A DNA stretch of 15,461 nt from Clostridia bacterium (GTDB lineage Bacteria; Bacillota; Clostridia; Oscillospirales; CAG-272). Positions within the stretch are counted from its first letter, which is position 1; each line of letters starts with the position of its first letter. Made by a program: the position numbers and the translations under genes. Positions 1-6,633 of this stretch are shown here, piece by piece. Location of the stretch: NCBI GenBank assembly GCA_017629395.1, contig JAGBXH010000081.1, forward strand, positions 1 to 15,461. Reading direction: 5' to 3'. The notes under the pieces are model-generated. The model saw nothing but the letters and a program-made list of their open reading frames with translations. It had not been told where the DNA came from and searched no databases.

Positions 1-471
1 AATTGCTTCCTCGGGCAGCATATCGTCACCGCGCAGGGGATATTTTCTGCCCTCTGCGGGATTGGAGATCACGGCAAACGAGGTCACCTCGCTGCCTGTG
101 CCCGACGTGGTGGGAATGGCGATCAGGCGAGGGGAGTAGCCCTCTTCGATCTGTCCTGCAAATTTACGCACCGCCTTGGCGGTATCGATTGCCGAGCCGC
201 CGCCGACAGCGATCATGCAAGGATAACGTCCCTTGAGCACAGCTGCCACGCCTGCAATGACCTTGTCCACGGGGGGATCGGGTACAATGTCGGTAAACAG
301 GGTATAGCGGATATGCGCCGCGTCAAGACGCTTGGTCACGTGCTCGACAAGTCCCGAGGTCACGACAAAGGGATCGGCTAAAATGATGACGCTCTCAAAG
401 TCCAGTTCAGAGAGTCTGTCAAGTGCCGATTCACCAAAATATATTTGCGTACCGATGTGGAATTCTTTCAT
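1..471 (-). CDS. Iron-containing alcohol dehydrogenase, N-terminal part (partial)
   Basis: The visible 157 residues are the N-terminal Rossmann-like half of a group III (iron-dependent) alcohol dehydrogenase, which reduces an aldehyde to an alcohol with NAD(P)H. The nucleotide-binding motif VGGGSAIDTAK is at residues 89-99, followed by the family block IPTTSGTGSEVTSFAVI at 119-135 and KYPLRGDDMLP at 143-153. The last pattern is shared with 1-propanol dehydrogenase/PduQ-like and EutG-like members. The metal-binding Asp/His residues belong to the C-terminal half, which lies beyond the left edge. The start is the ATG at 469-471, preceded by AGGAGC at 478-483. Substrate cannot be told from this half: propanol, ethanol, butanol and lactaldehyde enzymes share these motifs. 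No bacterial-microcompartment genes are seen next to it. It is transcribed alone from a promoter at 506-534. Confidence 0.9.
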   Translation of the reverse strand, partial: MKEFHIGTQIYFGESALDRLSELDFESVIILADPFVVTSGLVEHVTKRLDAAHIRYTLFTDIVPDPPVDKVIAGVAAVLKGRYPCMIAVGGGSAIDTAKAVRKFAGQIEEGYSPRLIAIPTTSGTGSEVTSFAVISNPAEGRKYPLRGDDMLPEEAI

Positions 472-505
472 GGTCTTGCTCCTGATGGTATAATACTACA
501 CATAC

Positions 506-534
506 ATTATAACACAAAGCGAACGTGCTTGCAA
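506..534 (-). promoter_or_regulatory. Sigma-A-type promoter for the alcohol dehydrogenase
   Basis: On the minus strand a TTGCAA -35 box (529-534) and a perfect TATAAT -10 box (506-511) are separated by 17 bp. The predicted start is near 499, about 28 nt before the ATG. Read by eye only. Confidence 0.7.
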
Positions 535-600
535 GGGATTTGCGAATTTTTTTGAATTTTGTGAAAAGATACACAACGCGTAAGGAAAGCACAGCTGTGA

Positions 601-635
601 GTGATATTATTGCATAGAAAAGTGATATTGTTGCG
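601..635. repeat. Short tandem direct repeat, GTGATATT(A/G)TTGC
   Basis: Two copies of a 13-base unit, GTGATATTATTGC at 601-613 and GTGATATTGTTGC at 622-634, differ at one base and are spaced 21 bp start to start. A short inverted repeat (CGGTTT/AAACCG, about 647-666) follows on the right. The segment 540-670 holds no gene. The units may belong to a dispersed intergenic repeat family in this genome, but one window cannot show that. Confidence 0.5.
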
Positions 636-669
636 CAGAGGTATTCGGTTTGCTTCCTGAAAACCGAGT

Positions 670-713
670 TGCAAAAAGAGAACCAACCGCGCGCGGTTGG
701 TTCTCTTTTTGCA
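670..713 (-). terminator. rnpB terminator, a perfect 44-bp palindrome
   Basis: The 44 bp are fully self-complementary with centre CGCG at 690-693, so the RNA hairpin must open its central bases as a loop. On the minus strand the last stem arm ends in a run of five U directly after the mature 3' end of RNase P RNA. Because the palindrome is perfect, the plus strand also ends in five T, so it could work both ways. Confidence 0.85.
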
Positions 714-1076
714 GTCGTGCCTGTAAGCCGGGTTCTGTCGAGAACGGCCATCTATCTTTGCTCTCTGTCACCAGAAAGCTCCGCACGCTTTTGCGCGCGT
801 GCCACCCATCGGGTCCTTGCGGCTGTCGGGCAGACATGCCCCGAACGGTGTTGCTTTGGGTAGGGTTTACAGCAAACCTATGTTACCATAGGAGTGGGTG
901 AGCTCTTACCTCGCCTTTCCATCCTTACCGCTTGCGCGGCGGTTTATTTCTGTTGCACTTTCCCGGCGGTTACCCGCGGCTGACGTTATCAGCTACCCTT
1001 GCCCTGTAAAGCCCGGACTTTCCTCACCGTAATACCTTTCGGCAACATACGGCGCGGCCGCTTAGCAAGGCTGCAC
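711..1076 (-). ncRNA. rnpB: RNase P RNA, bacterial class A
   Basis: This is the catalytic RNA of RNase P, which removes the 5' leader of precursor tRNAs. On the minus strand the conserved CR I/P4 block GAGGAAAGTCCGGGC lies at 1011-1025. It is followed by a class A-type GGGAAAGTGCAACAGAAA...ACCGCC stretch (about 935-965), the GGTAAGAGCTCACC block (about 898-911), GATAGATGGCC (about 747-757) and the 3' signature ACAGAACCCGGCTTA (724-738). The 5' end is set from the predicted start about seven bases past the -10 box, and the 3' end from the terminator; both may be off by a few bases. Length near 366 nt fits class A. It lies between thiT and the dehydrogenase but has its own promoter and terminator. 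Confidence 0.96.
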
Positions 1077-1081
1077 AAGGG

Positions 1082-1110
1082 ATTATAGCACAAGACGGGG
1101 AAAAAGTCAA
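1082..1110 (-). promoter_or_regulatory. rnpB promoter
   Basis: TTGACT (1105-1110) and TATAAT (1082-1087) on the minus strand are 17 bp apart, a near-consensus sigma-A promoter. The -35 box contains the TGA stop codon of the upstream thiT gene (1107-1109), so the two transcription units abut with no spacer. Confidence 0.85.
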
Positions 1111-1784
1111 GACTTGACGTCGTACTTTTTGATATAAGGAATCCACGCAATACCCGAGGCGCATACGGATGTGATGACCAGCTCGGGGATCATGTAAAGA
1201 CCGTTGTAGAAGATCGAGTACACGATTGCCAAGAGCTGACCGCTGAAGGCATTCAGAATCACGTTACCGATGGCGTAGAAGCCCTCCTGCGTAAAGAACC
1301 ACTCTGCCCACGTGCCGAAGAACAAATAGCCCGACACAATGTGCACAGCATAGCGCGCGCCCAAGGCAATGAGTACACCGAGGATGATAGCAGGCACCTT
1401 GTGCATTTTGTTTCGCAGCACGCCGCCCAAGCCGAGCGCGGTGTAAGCAACAAAATAGTCAAGGATCAAAATGCCGATGGCAACGCCAATGCCCATAAAG
1501 TCTTCGCTTGTGGGCAGAAAATATCCCAGCAGCATTGATCCCTTTCCTGCCATAAGATCCAGGATGATCTGAATCACAGCGTAAGTAAAGCCGCAGAAAA
1601 GACCCCATTTGGTGCCGTACATGTAGGCAATCAGCACTAAGGGGAGCATGCTTGCTACGGTAAAGCTGCCGCCGAAGGGCAGGGATAAAAAGGGAACGAG
1701 TGCGCAGAGCGCAGCAAGAACGGTTGCGGTCGCCAGCATGATCGCGCTGACGGCAAGTCGTTTGGTTTTTTGAGAGGTATTCAT
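1107..1784 (-). CDS. thiT: ECF transporter S component for thiamine, ThiT
   Basis: A 225-aa membrane protein that binds thiamine and pairs with a shared energising module (EcfT plus two EcfA ATPases) for uptake. About six hydrophobic segments span the protein. Family landmarks are PFGGSFTVASMLPL (residues 36-49), YGTKWGL (56-62), ILDY (107-110), RYAVHIVSGYLFFGTWAEW (144-162) and YSIFYNGLYMIPE (189-201). The last two match the thiamine-site regions known from ThiT. The TPP riboswitch in the leader supports the thiamine assignment independently. The ATG at 1782-1784 has an AAAGGAGG Shine-Dalgarno sequence just upstream. No EcfA or EcfT genes are in the window, as expected for a group II ECF system whose energising genes lie elsewhere. 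The stop codon overlaps the rnpB promoter. Confidence 0.93.
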   Translation of the reverse strand: MNTSQKTKRLAVSAIMLATATVLAALCALVPFLSLPFGGSFTVASMLPLVLIAYMYGTKWGLFCGFTYAVIQIILDLMAGKGSMLLGYFLPTSEDFMGIGVAIGILILDYFVAYTALGLGGVLRNKMHKVPAIILGVLIALGARYAVHIVSGYLFFGTWAEWFFTQEGFYAIGNVILNAFSGQLLAIVYSIFYNGLYMIPELVITSVCASGIAWIPYIKKYDVKS

Positions 1785-1800
1785 AAATCCTCCCTCCTTT

Positions 1801-1841
1801 GAAATAAAAATACAACCGCACGAAAAATCTCCGTGCGGTTG
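1801..1841 (-). terminator. Riboswitch-controlled intrinsic terminator before thiT
   Basis: On the minus strand AACCGCACG (1832-1840) pairs with CGTGCGGTT (1814-1822) around a 9-nt loop, followed by a U-rich run at 1801-1813. It lies between the TPP aptamer and the thiT ribosome binding site. That is the position of an expression platform that stops transcription when TPP is bound. Confidence 0.82.
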
Positions 1842-1868
1842 ATGATTCTTATCCCAAATTCATGCAAA

Positions 1869-1957
1869 TCTTCCTACGCCGGTATTATCCGTATCAGGTT
1901 AAGGGTTCACGCGCCTGCGTATCTCAGCCGTTGGCTTTTGCCTTCAGCACCCCTGAT
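1869..1957 (-). promoter_or_regulatory. TPP riboswitch aptamer (THI element)
   Basis: Read on the minus strand, the order is GGGGTGC (about 1946-1952), the conserved CTGAGA (1922-1927), ACCCTT...ACCTGAT (1893-1906) and GGATAATACCGGCGTAGGAA (1871-1890). This is the hallmark core of the thiamine pyrophosphate riboswitch, with both the pyrimidine-sensor and pyrophosphate-sensor helices intact. It sits in the thiT leader ahead of a terminator hairpin, so high TPP should lower ThiT synthesis. Confidence 0.96.
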
Positions 1958-1981
1958 TTTTTATGCGGTTGTTCGTGCCTA

Positions 1982-2010
1982 ATTATACTGCCGGTATCGC
2001 GTTTTGTCAA
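1982..2010 (-). promoter_or_regulatory. thiT promoter, full consensus
   Basis: TTGACA (2005-2010) and TATAAT (1982-1987) on the minus strand with a 17-bp spacer: a textbook sigma-A promoter. The start is expected near 1975, giving an about 190-nt leader that holds the riboswitch and terminator. So strong a core promoter fits control after initiation by the riboswitch. Confidence 0.88.
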
Positions 2011-2049
2011 GAGTTTTTGCAAAATTTCAAAAAAAATTGCAAAATCCTC

Positions 2050-2078
2050 TTGCTAAATGTACATATATCTGCTATAAT
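2050..2078 (+). promoter_or_regulatory. Promoter of the small Thr-rich lipoprotein gene
   Basis: TTGCTA (2050-2055), 17 bp, TATAAT (2073-2078). It is divergent from the thiT promoter, with 39 bp between the two -35 boxes. Transcription should begin near 2085. Confidence 0.75.
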
Positions 2079-2113
2079 GACAGTACAGAACATGGAAAGG
2101 AGTACTATATACC

Positions 2114-2806
2114 ATGAAAAGAATTCTTGCAATCCTGCTGGCTGCTCTGCTGCTTTGCTGCGTATTCGTAGCATGCGATCAAGAAGCTGACAAGCCCGAG
2201 GATAAGACGACCGCTTCTACCACCAAGGCTCCCGAGACCGAAGAGCCCACGACCGAAGAGCCCACTACCGAGGAGATCACCACCGATGACGGCCTGCCGG
2301 ATATGACCGACGTTTACATTGACGTTTGGGATGTGGATGATGCGACTCATAACGCACAGAAAATCGATGCTAACCATAAGGGTATCGGCGTTTGCGTAAC
2401 CGTTCCCGAGGGTGGCTATCTGTACGAGTCCACTGTTCAGGCACCCAGCTACAGCGACAGCATCGGTAACCTGACCGTTAAGGTCTTTGCATGGAATACC
2501 GACTTTGATACCACCGTGGCAGCTGAGCCCATTTACTCTCAGGAGTTCGTTGACTTTGCAGACAACAGCGAGCTGGTTTGCGAGTTCGAAGAGGGCCAGA
2601 TCCCCGCAGGTAAGTATCTGATTCTGGTATGCGATGCCGTAGATGAGGGCGGCAGCGGCGTAGGTCTGTGGATGGGTAAGCCCTACAAGTCTGCGAACGC
2701 GCCCGAGGAGATCACAAAGTACGGTATTGAGTCCTGGATCAACGGCAAGCAGAACAAGAAGAGCATTGCTAAGTTCTCTCTGACTATCACCGAGCCCGAG
2801 GCATAA
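2114..2806 (+). CDS. Secreted lipoprotein of unknown function with Thr/Glu-rich linker
   Basis: A 230-aa protein I cannot assign to a named family. Residues 1-20 form a lipoprotein signal peptide ending in FVAC with Cys21 as the lipid-attachment site; Phe at -3 is less usual than Leu or Val. Residues 30-58 are a low-complexity linker with repeated TTEEP units, the typical spacer that lifts a domain off the membrane. The rest (about 60-230) is predicted mainly beta: alternating hydrophobic strands, many Asp/Glu and Gly, and a closing strand SIAKFSLTITEPEA. This suggests a beta-sandwich, possibly a binding module, but no catalytic motif is visible. AAGGAG at 2097-2102 precedes the ATG by 11 nt, slightly long. 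The gene is monocistronic, with its own promoter and a strong terminator. Codon choice resembles that of the adjacent pgk gene, hinting at good expression. Confidence 0.8.
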   Translation: MKRILAILLAALLLCCVFVACDQEADKPEDKTTASTTKAPETEEPTTEEPTTEEITTDDGLPDMTDVYIDVWDVDDATHNAQKIDANHKGIGVCVTVPEGGYLYESTVQAPSYSDSIGNLTVKVFAWNTDFDTTVAAEPIYSQEFVDFADNSELVCEFEEGQIPAGKYLILVCDAVDEGGSGVGLWMGKPYKSANAPEEITKYGIESWINGKQNKKSIAKFSLTITEPEA

Positions 2807-2823
2807 CACCATATTGCACAAGT

Positions 2824-2856
2824 AGACGGGGCACGCAAGTGCCCCGTCTTATATTT
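2824..2856 (+). terminator. Terminator of the small lipoprotein gene
   Basis: AGACGGGGCA (2824-2833) and TGCCCCGTCT (2840-2849) form a perfect 10-bp stem with a 6-nt loop, followed by a T-rich run. Confidence 0.9.
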
Positions 2857-2887
2857 TTGCCAAATTTCGCTTTTTTTGCAAATTCTC

Positions 2888-2916
2888 TTGCAAAACGGGA
2901 GAAAATGTGTTATAGT
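2888..2916 (+). promoter_or_regulatory. pgk-tpiA promoter
   Basis: TTGCAA (2888-2893) and TATAGT (2911-2916) with 17 bp between, about 40 bp before the pgk start. Confidence 0.7.
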
Positions 2917-2957
2917 ATTAGATGGAAAAAAATATTTGTGAAAGGTGGAACAAATCC

Positions 2958-4274
2958 ATGACTTACAACAAGAAGAATATTGAAGACATCAACGTTGCCG
3001 GTAAGAAGTGCCTGGTTCGTTGCGACTTCAACGTACCCGTAAAGGACGGTGTCATCACCTCCGAAAAGAGAATCGTAGAAGCTCTGCCCACCATCAAGTA
3101 CCTCAAGGAGCAGGGTGCTATGGTAATCCTTTGCTCTCACATGGGCAAGCCCCACAACGTGTTTGACAAGGAGCTCAAGCTGGACAAGAAGGAGATCGCT
3201 AAGATCGAAAAGCTGCCCGAGGCTGAAAGAGAAGCTGCTACCGCTGCAGCGCTTGAAAAGGCAAAGGGCGACGTCAAGAAGTTCTCTTTGCAGGTTGTTG
3301 CTGATAAGCTCAACGAGCTGCTTGGCGGCGGCGTAGTATTCGCAAACGACACCGTTGGCGAGGACGCACAGGCTAAGGTTGCTGCTATGAAGCCCGGCGA
3401 CATCGTTCTGCTGCAGAACACCCGCTTCACCAAGAAGGAAGAGAAGAACGATCCCGAATTCGCAAAGCAGCTTGCAAGCTTTGCTGAAATCTTCGTAAAC
3501 GACGCATTCGGTACCGCTCACCGTGCACACGCTTCCACCGCAGGCGTAGCACAGCACGCAGGTCTGCCCGCAGTTTGCGGCTACCTGATCCAGAAGGAAA
3601 TTTCCGTTATGGGTAAGGCTCTGGCTAACCCCGAGCGTCCCTTCGTTGCAATCCTGGGCGGCGCAAAGGTTTCCGATAAGCTCAACGTTATCAACAACCT
3701 TCTGACCAAGGTTGACACCCTGATCATCGGTGGCGGTATGTCCTACACCTTCCAGGCTGCTAAGGGCTACGGTGTTGGTAAGTCCCTTCTGGACGAGAGC
3801 AAGATCGACTACTGCCGCGACATGATGGCTAAGGCAGAGGCAAACGGCGTAAAGCTCTTGCTGCCCGTTGACGTTACCACCATTGCTGAGTTCCCCAACC
3901 CCATCGACGCTCCCGTTGACGTTGAGATCTACGACGCTGACAAGATCCCCGCAGAGAGAGAAGGCGTTGATATCGGTCCTAAGACCATGGCTCTGTACGC
4001 AGAGGCTGTCAAGAACGCAAAGACCGTTGTTTGGAATGGTCCTATGGGCGTATTTGAGAACCCCACCCTTGCAAAGGGTACCATCGCTGTAGCAGAGGCT
4101 CTGGCAGCTTCCGAGGCTACCACCATCGTTGGCGGCGGCGACAGCGCAGCAGCTTGCGAGCAGCTCGGCTATGCTGATAAGATCACCCACATTTCCACCG
4201 GTGGCGGTGCATCCCTTGAGTTCCTTGAGGGTCTGGAGCTGCCCGGTATCGCTTGCCTTGCTGACAAGGAATAA
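2958..4274 (+). CDS. pgk: Phosphoglycerate kinase
   Basis: Cytoplasmic glycolytic enzyme that makes ATP from 1,3-bisphosphoglycerate and ADP. With the ATG at 2958 it has 438 residues, about 40 more than the usual 390-400. Visible signatures are DFNVP (23-27), SHMGKP (60-65), NDAFGTAHRAHAST (181-194), LGGAKVSDK (233-241), the IIGGGM hinge region (256-261), WNGPMGVFE (359-367) and the nucleotide loop GGGDSAA (392-398). The extra length is mostly a charged Lys/Glu/Ala-rich insertion at about 66-108, between SHMGKP and the next conserved strand KFSL. The family block usually read as LLEN(V/L)RF is LLQNTRF here (151-157). The upstream in-frame ATG at 2922 is rejected: it overlaps the promoter start region, and GAAAGGTGG (2940-2948) is well placed for 2958. 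First gene of a two-gene operon with tpiA; no gapA in front. Confidence 0.95.
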   Translation: MTYNKKNIEDINVAGKKCLVRCDFNVPVKDGVITSEKRIVEALPTIKYLKEQGAMVILCSHMGKPHNVFDKELKLDKKEIAKIEKLPEAEREAATAAALEKAKGDVKKFSLQVVADKLNELLGGGVVFANDTVGEDAQAKVAAMKPGDIVLLQNTRFTKKEEKNDPEFAKQLASFAEIFVNDAFGTAHRAHASTAGVAQHAGLPAVCGYLIQKEISVMGKALANPERPFVAILGGAKVSDKLNVINNLLTKVDTLIIGGGMSYTFQAAKGYGVGKSLLDESKIDYCRDMMAKAEANGVKLLLPVDVTTIAEFPNPIDAPVDVEIYDADKIPAEREGVDIGPKTMALYAEAVKNAKTVVWNGPMGVFENPTLAKGTIAVAEALAASEATTIVGGGDSAAACEQLGYADKITHISTGGGASLEFLEGLELPGIACLADKE

Positions 4275-4294
4275 TTTTCGGAGGACATTTGAAA

Positions 4295-5056
4295 ATGGCT
4301 AACAGAAGAACTGTAATTGCGGGCAACTGGAAGATGAACTTCACCCCCGCACAGGCAACTGCTTTTATTGAAGAGATCAAGCCCATGGTGGCAGGTAAGG
4401 ACAACTGCGATATCATTTTCTGCGCTCCTTACGTAACCATCGACGCAGCACAGAAGGCTGCTGCAGGCTCCAACATCAAGATCGGCGCTGAGAACGTGCA
4501 CTTTGCAAAGAGCGGCGCATACACCGGTGAGGTTTCCGCAGAAATGCTGACCGCCATCGGCGTTGAGTACGTCATCATCGGTCACTCCGAGAGAAGACAG
4601 TACTTCGGCGAGACCGACGCTACCGTAAACGCACGCACCAAGGCTGCTCTTGAGGCAGGCATGAAGGTTATCCTTTGCCTTGGCGAGGTCAAGGAGGAAA
4701 GACTCTCCGGTATCACCCGTGAGGTTGTTTCCATGCAGACCAAGCTGGACCTGGCAGGCGTAACTGCTGAGCAGATGGCTAACGTCATCATCGCTTACGA
4801 GCCCGTTTGGGCAATCGGTACCGGTCTTACCGCTACCCCCGAGCAGGCTGACGAAACCTGCGGACAGATCCGTGAGGTTCTGGCTGAGATCTACGGCGCA
4901 GAGGTTGCAGAAGCTACCACCATTCAGTACGGTGGCTCCATGAACGAAAAGAACGCTGCAGAGCTGCTCGCTAAGGAGCACGTTGACGGCGGACTGATCG
5001 GCGGCGCATCCCTGGTTGCTGCTAAGTTCACCGCTATCGTGGACGCTGCACAGTAA
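4295..5056 (+). CDS. tpiA: Triosephosphate isomerase
   Basis: A TIM-barrel enzyme of 253 residues that interconverts dihydroxyacetone phosphate and glyceraldehyde 3-phosphate. Catalytic residues are in place: Asn11 and Lys13 in GNWKMN, the electrophile His97 in IIGHSERR, and the base Glu169 in YEPVWAIGTG, whose tail is the mobile phosphate-gripping loop. The phosphate-binding QYGGSMNEKNAAELL (211-225) and GGLIGGASL (232-240) are also intact. The ATG at 4295 is preferred over an in-frame TTG at 4289, because CGGAGG (4279-4284) sits 10 nt before the ATG but too close to the TTG. It lies 20 bp after pgk with no terminator between, so the two share a transcript. GAENVHF (64-70) has Glu where many family members have Gln. 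Confidence 0.97.
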   Translation: MANRRTVIAGNWKMNFTPAQATAFIEEIKPMVAGKDNCDIIFCAPYVTIDAAQKAAAGSNIKIGAENVHFAKSGAYTGEVSAEMLTAIGVEYVIIGHSERRQYFGETDATVNARTKAALEAGMKVILCLGEVKEERLSGITREVVSMQTKLDLAGVTAEQMANVIIAYEPVWAIGTGLTATPEQADETCGQIREVLAEIYGAEVAEATTIQYGGSMNEKNAAELLAKEHVDGGLIGGASLVAAKFTAIVDAAQ

Positions 5057-5068
5057 TCAGATTACAAA

Positions 5069-5113
5069 ATAAAAAATCACCGAATCCAACAAGGATTCGG
5101 TGATTTTTTATTG
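5069..5113. terminator. Bidirectional terminator between tpiA and the solute-binding protein gene
   Basis: A perfect 19-bp stem, 5069-5087 with 5093-5111, around a 5-nt AACAA loop. The outer part is A-rich on the left and T-rich on the right, so each strand sees a GC-rich hairpin followed by a U run. It serves the plus-strand pgk-tpiA operon and the converging minus-strand gene that ends at 5119. Confidence 0.93.
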
Positions 5114-5118
5114 TTTGA

Positions 5119-6600
5119 TCAATTGATAAATGCGTCCTCGCATTCGCGGATCAGCTTATCGATCTTCTTCTGGCAGCTCTTTTGAGACTTAGCCAGCTTG
5201 GAGGCAACACTGTAGGACTTGTTTGCGATCGTGCCATAGATAACACTCTGAATGGGCGTTCCGATGGCGTAGTCGTATGCAAGCTCGAAAACGTTACGGA
5301 AGTTATCGTGAATGATATCGATCATTGCGCCTGCCTGCGGGTCGTCGGTGTACTTGACCTTGAGCGCAGTCTCATAGTACTGCGGCATAACGGTCTTGTC
5401 GGTCTCGCGGTTGAGAACCTCCAGCACGGTGCTGATAAAGTCCATATCGTTGATCGCGGTGGTCAGAATAACGCCAATCTCGGTGGTATCGTGCGAGGAG
5501 GTGTTGTACTGCTTGTCGGAAGCCAGCAGCATGGGATAGGGAATGATGCCCGCATCGTGCTCCATGTGGCGCATGTTTTCCAGCGAGCCAAGACGCTGAT
5601 AGCCAACGATGAGTGCCTGGTCGTTGATAAAGGCATCCAGCAGCTTTGCCTCGGTGAAGGCGAAGGTGCCCTCGCTGTACATCAGGTTATAAATGCTCTC
5701 GGTCAGTGCATAGGTGCGGTCGTTGTTAATGGTGATGAGAGGATAGCCGTTTTCGTCACGGGTCATGTAATTGGTACCGCCCGATGCGATCAGCGGAATG
5801 GAGGAGCCCCAGATCTCACTGATGCCGTAGCCGTATCTGTCCTCATTATCCGCCTTGCCGTTACCGTTCAGGTCTACGTAGTTGTCGGCAATGATTTCCA
5901 GCATTTTAGCATGCGTCCATTCGTAGTTGAGCACGACGTCGTAAAGCTCGTCGGGGTTACCGTATTTGTCCTCGTAGAGCTCCTTGTTGTAGATCAGACA
6001 GTGCGCACTGCGGATAATGTCCGCAAAGTAGTCACCTGCCAGCAGGAACTGATAGCCCTCAATAAAGCTGACGCCCGTCATGTAGTCGGAGTACCAGTAT
6101 TTTTTGTCGAAGTCGAACTTGTACTCGGGATCAAGCGTATTGACAAAATAGCCGCTGGTGCTCAATCCTGCCAAAGGGTAGAGGTCGTTGATGATCAGGT
6201 CAAACTCATCCGTGCCGGAGCTTACGAACTTTTTGATATCGTCCGCAACTGCGGTATAGGGAAGGTCGGAGTGTACGTACTCGAGGTTGATATCAAGCAG
6301 CTCCTCGGTGTCAAGATTTCTCTTATACACAGCAGAGGCTACGATATCGGAGGAATCTGCCTCCTCGGTACCTTCAATCATAAAGTTGGAGTTACCCATT
6401 GCGGTTGCGGCGACGTTGACACTGGTGTAGATCCAGAATTCGCGGCCGTCATAATTCACGTTTGCAAAGGGATCCGGTTCGAGTTGGGTTTCGTTTCCGG
6501 AATTCTCAGGCTCTTGGTCCGTGTTTGTCTCGGCACAAGCAGCAAGGCAGGAGAGAAGCAGAAGAGCAGTCAAAAGTGCAGCAAGAATACGTAAGCGCAT
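5119..6600 (-). CDS. ABC transporter-type extracellular solute-binding lipoprotein
   Basis: A 493-aa surface lipoprotein that resembles family 1 (sugar-type) solute-binding proteins. The signal peptide ends in the lipobox LAAC with Cys22 lipidated, followed by an acidic linker (23-45). FDLIINDLYPLAGLSTSGYF (133-152) resembles the segment in which such proteins describe substrate-dependent closure. DLNGNGKADNEDRYGYG (243-259) is the EF-hand-like Asp/Asn loop common in sugar-binding proteins of Firmicutes. The segment GSLENMRHMEHDAGIIPYPML (338-358) matches the usual late conserved region (pattern GIIPYPK). AAGGAGAAC lies just before the ATG at 6598-6600. It is the second gene of a two-gene unit, 33 bp after the 330-aa lipoprotein gene. 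No permease or ATPase gene is adjacent, so the ligand is unknown, and it may be an orphan or have a non-transport sensing role. Confidence 0.85.
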   Translation of the reverse strand: MRLRILAALLTALLLLSCLAACAETNTDQEPENSGNETQLEPDPFANVNYDGREFWIYTSVNVAATAMGNSNFMIEGTEEADSSDIVASAVYKRNLDTEELLDINLEYVHSDLPYTAVADDIKKFVSSGTDEFDLIINDLYPLAGLSTSGYFVNTLDPEYKFDFDKKYWYSDYMTGVSFIEGYQFLLAGDYFADIIRSAHCLIYNKELYEDKYGNPDELYDVVLNYEWTHAKMLEIIADNYVDLNGNGKADNEDRYGYGISEIWGSSIPLIASGGTNYMTRDENGYPLITINNDRTYALTESIYNLMYSEGTFAFTEAKLLDAFINDQALIVGYQRLGSLENMRHMEHDAGIIPYPMLLASDKQYNTSSHDTTEIGVILTTAINDMDFISTVLEVLNRETDKTVMPQYYETALKVKYTDDPQAGAMIDIIHDNFRNVFELAYDYAIGTPIQSVIYGTIANKSYSVASKLAKSQKSCQKKIDKLIRECEDAFIN

Positions 6601-6633
6601 AACGGTTCTCCTTATATGAATTTGGTTTAAGAA

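Noticed and set aside
601..635. CRISPR-like repeat reading of the GTGATATT units.
   Set aside because: Only two short units 21 bp apart, with no spacers of CRISPR size and no cas genes.
607..901. Several short open frames on both strands across 600-900.
   Set aside because: They cover the RNase P RNA and its terminator; the RNA signatures explain the sequence.
2922..2957. Upstream in-frame ATG for pgk adding 12 residues.
   Set aside because: It is only 6 bp after the -10 box, lacks a Shine-Dalgarno site and adds residues not typical of the family.
2910..4190. Long open frame antisense to pgk (426 codons), with similar ones opposite tpiA (4169-4981) and the acyl-CoA ligase (11233-12954).
   Set aside because: They mirror real conserved genes and arise from the codon bias of the sense strand. 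They have no motifs, no credible ribosome binding site and Leu/Val/Cys-rich nonsense composition.
5182..6594. Long plus-strand open frames opposite the lipoprotein genes (5182-6594, 6742-7662, 7739-8809, 9623-10936, 13952-14833).
   Set aside because: The minus-strand frames have signal peptides, lipoboxes, Shine-Dalgarno sites and domain motifs; the plus-strand frames have none of these.
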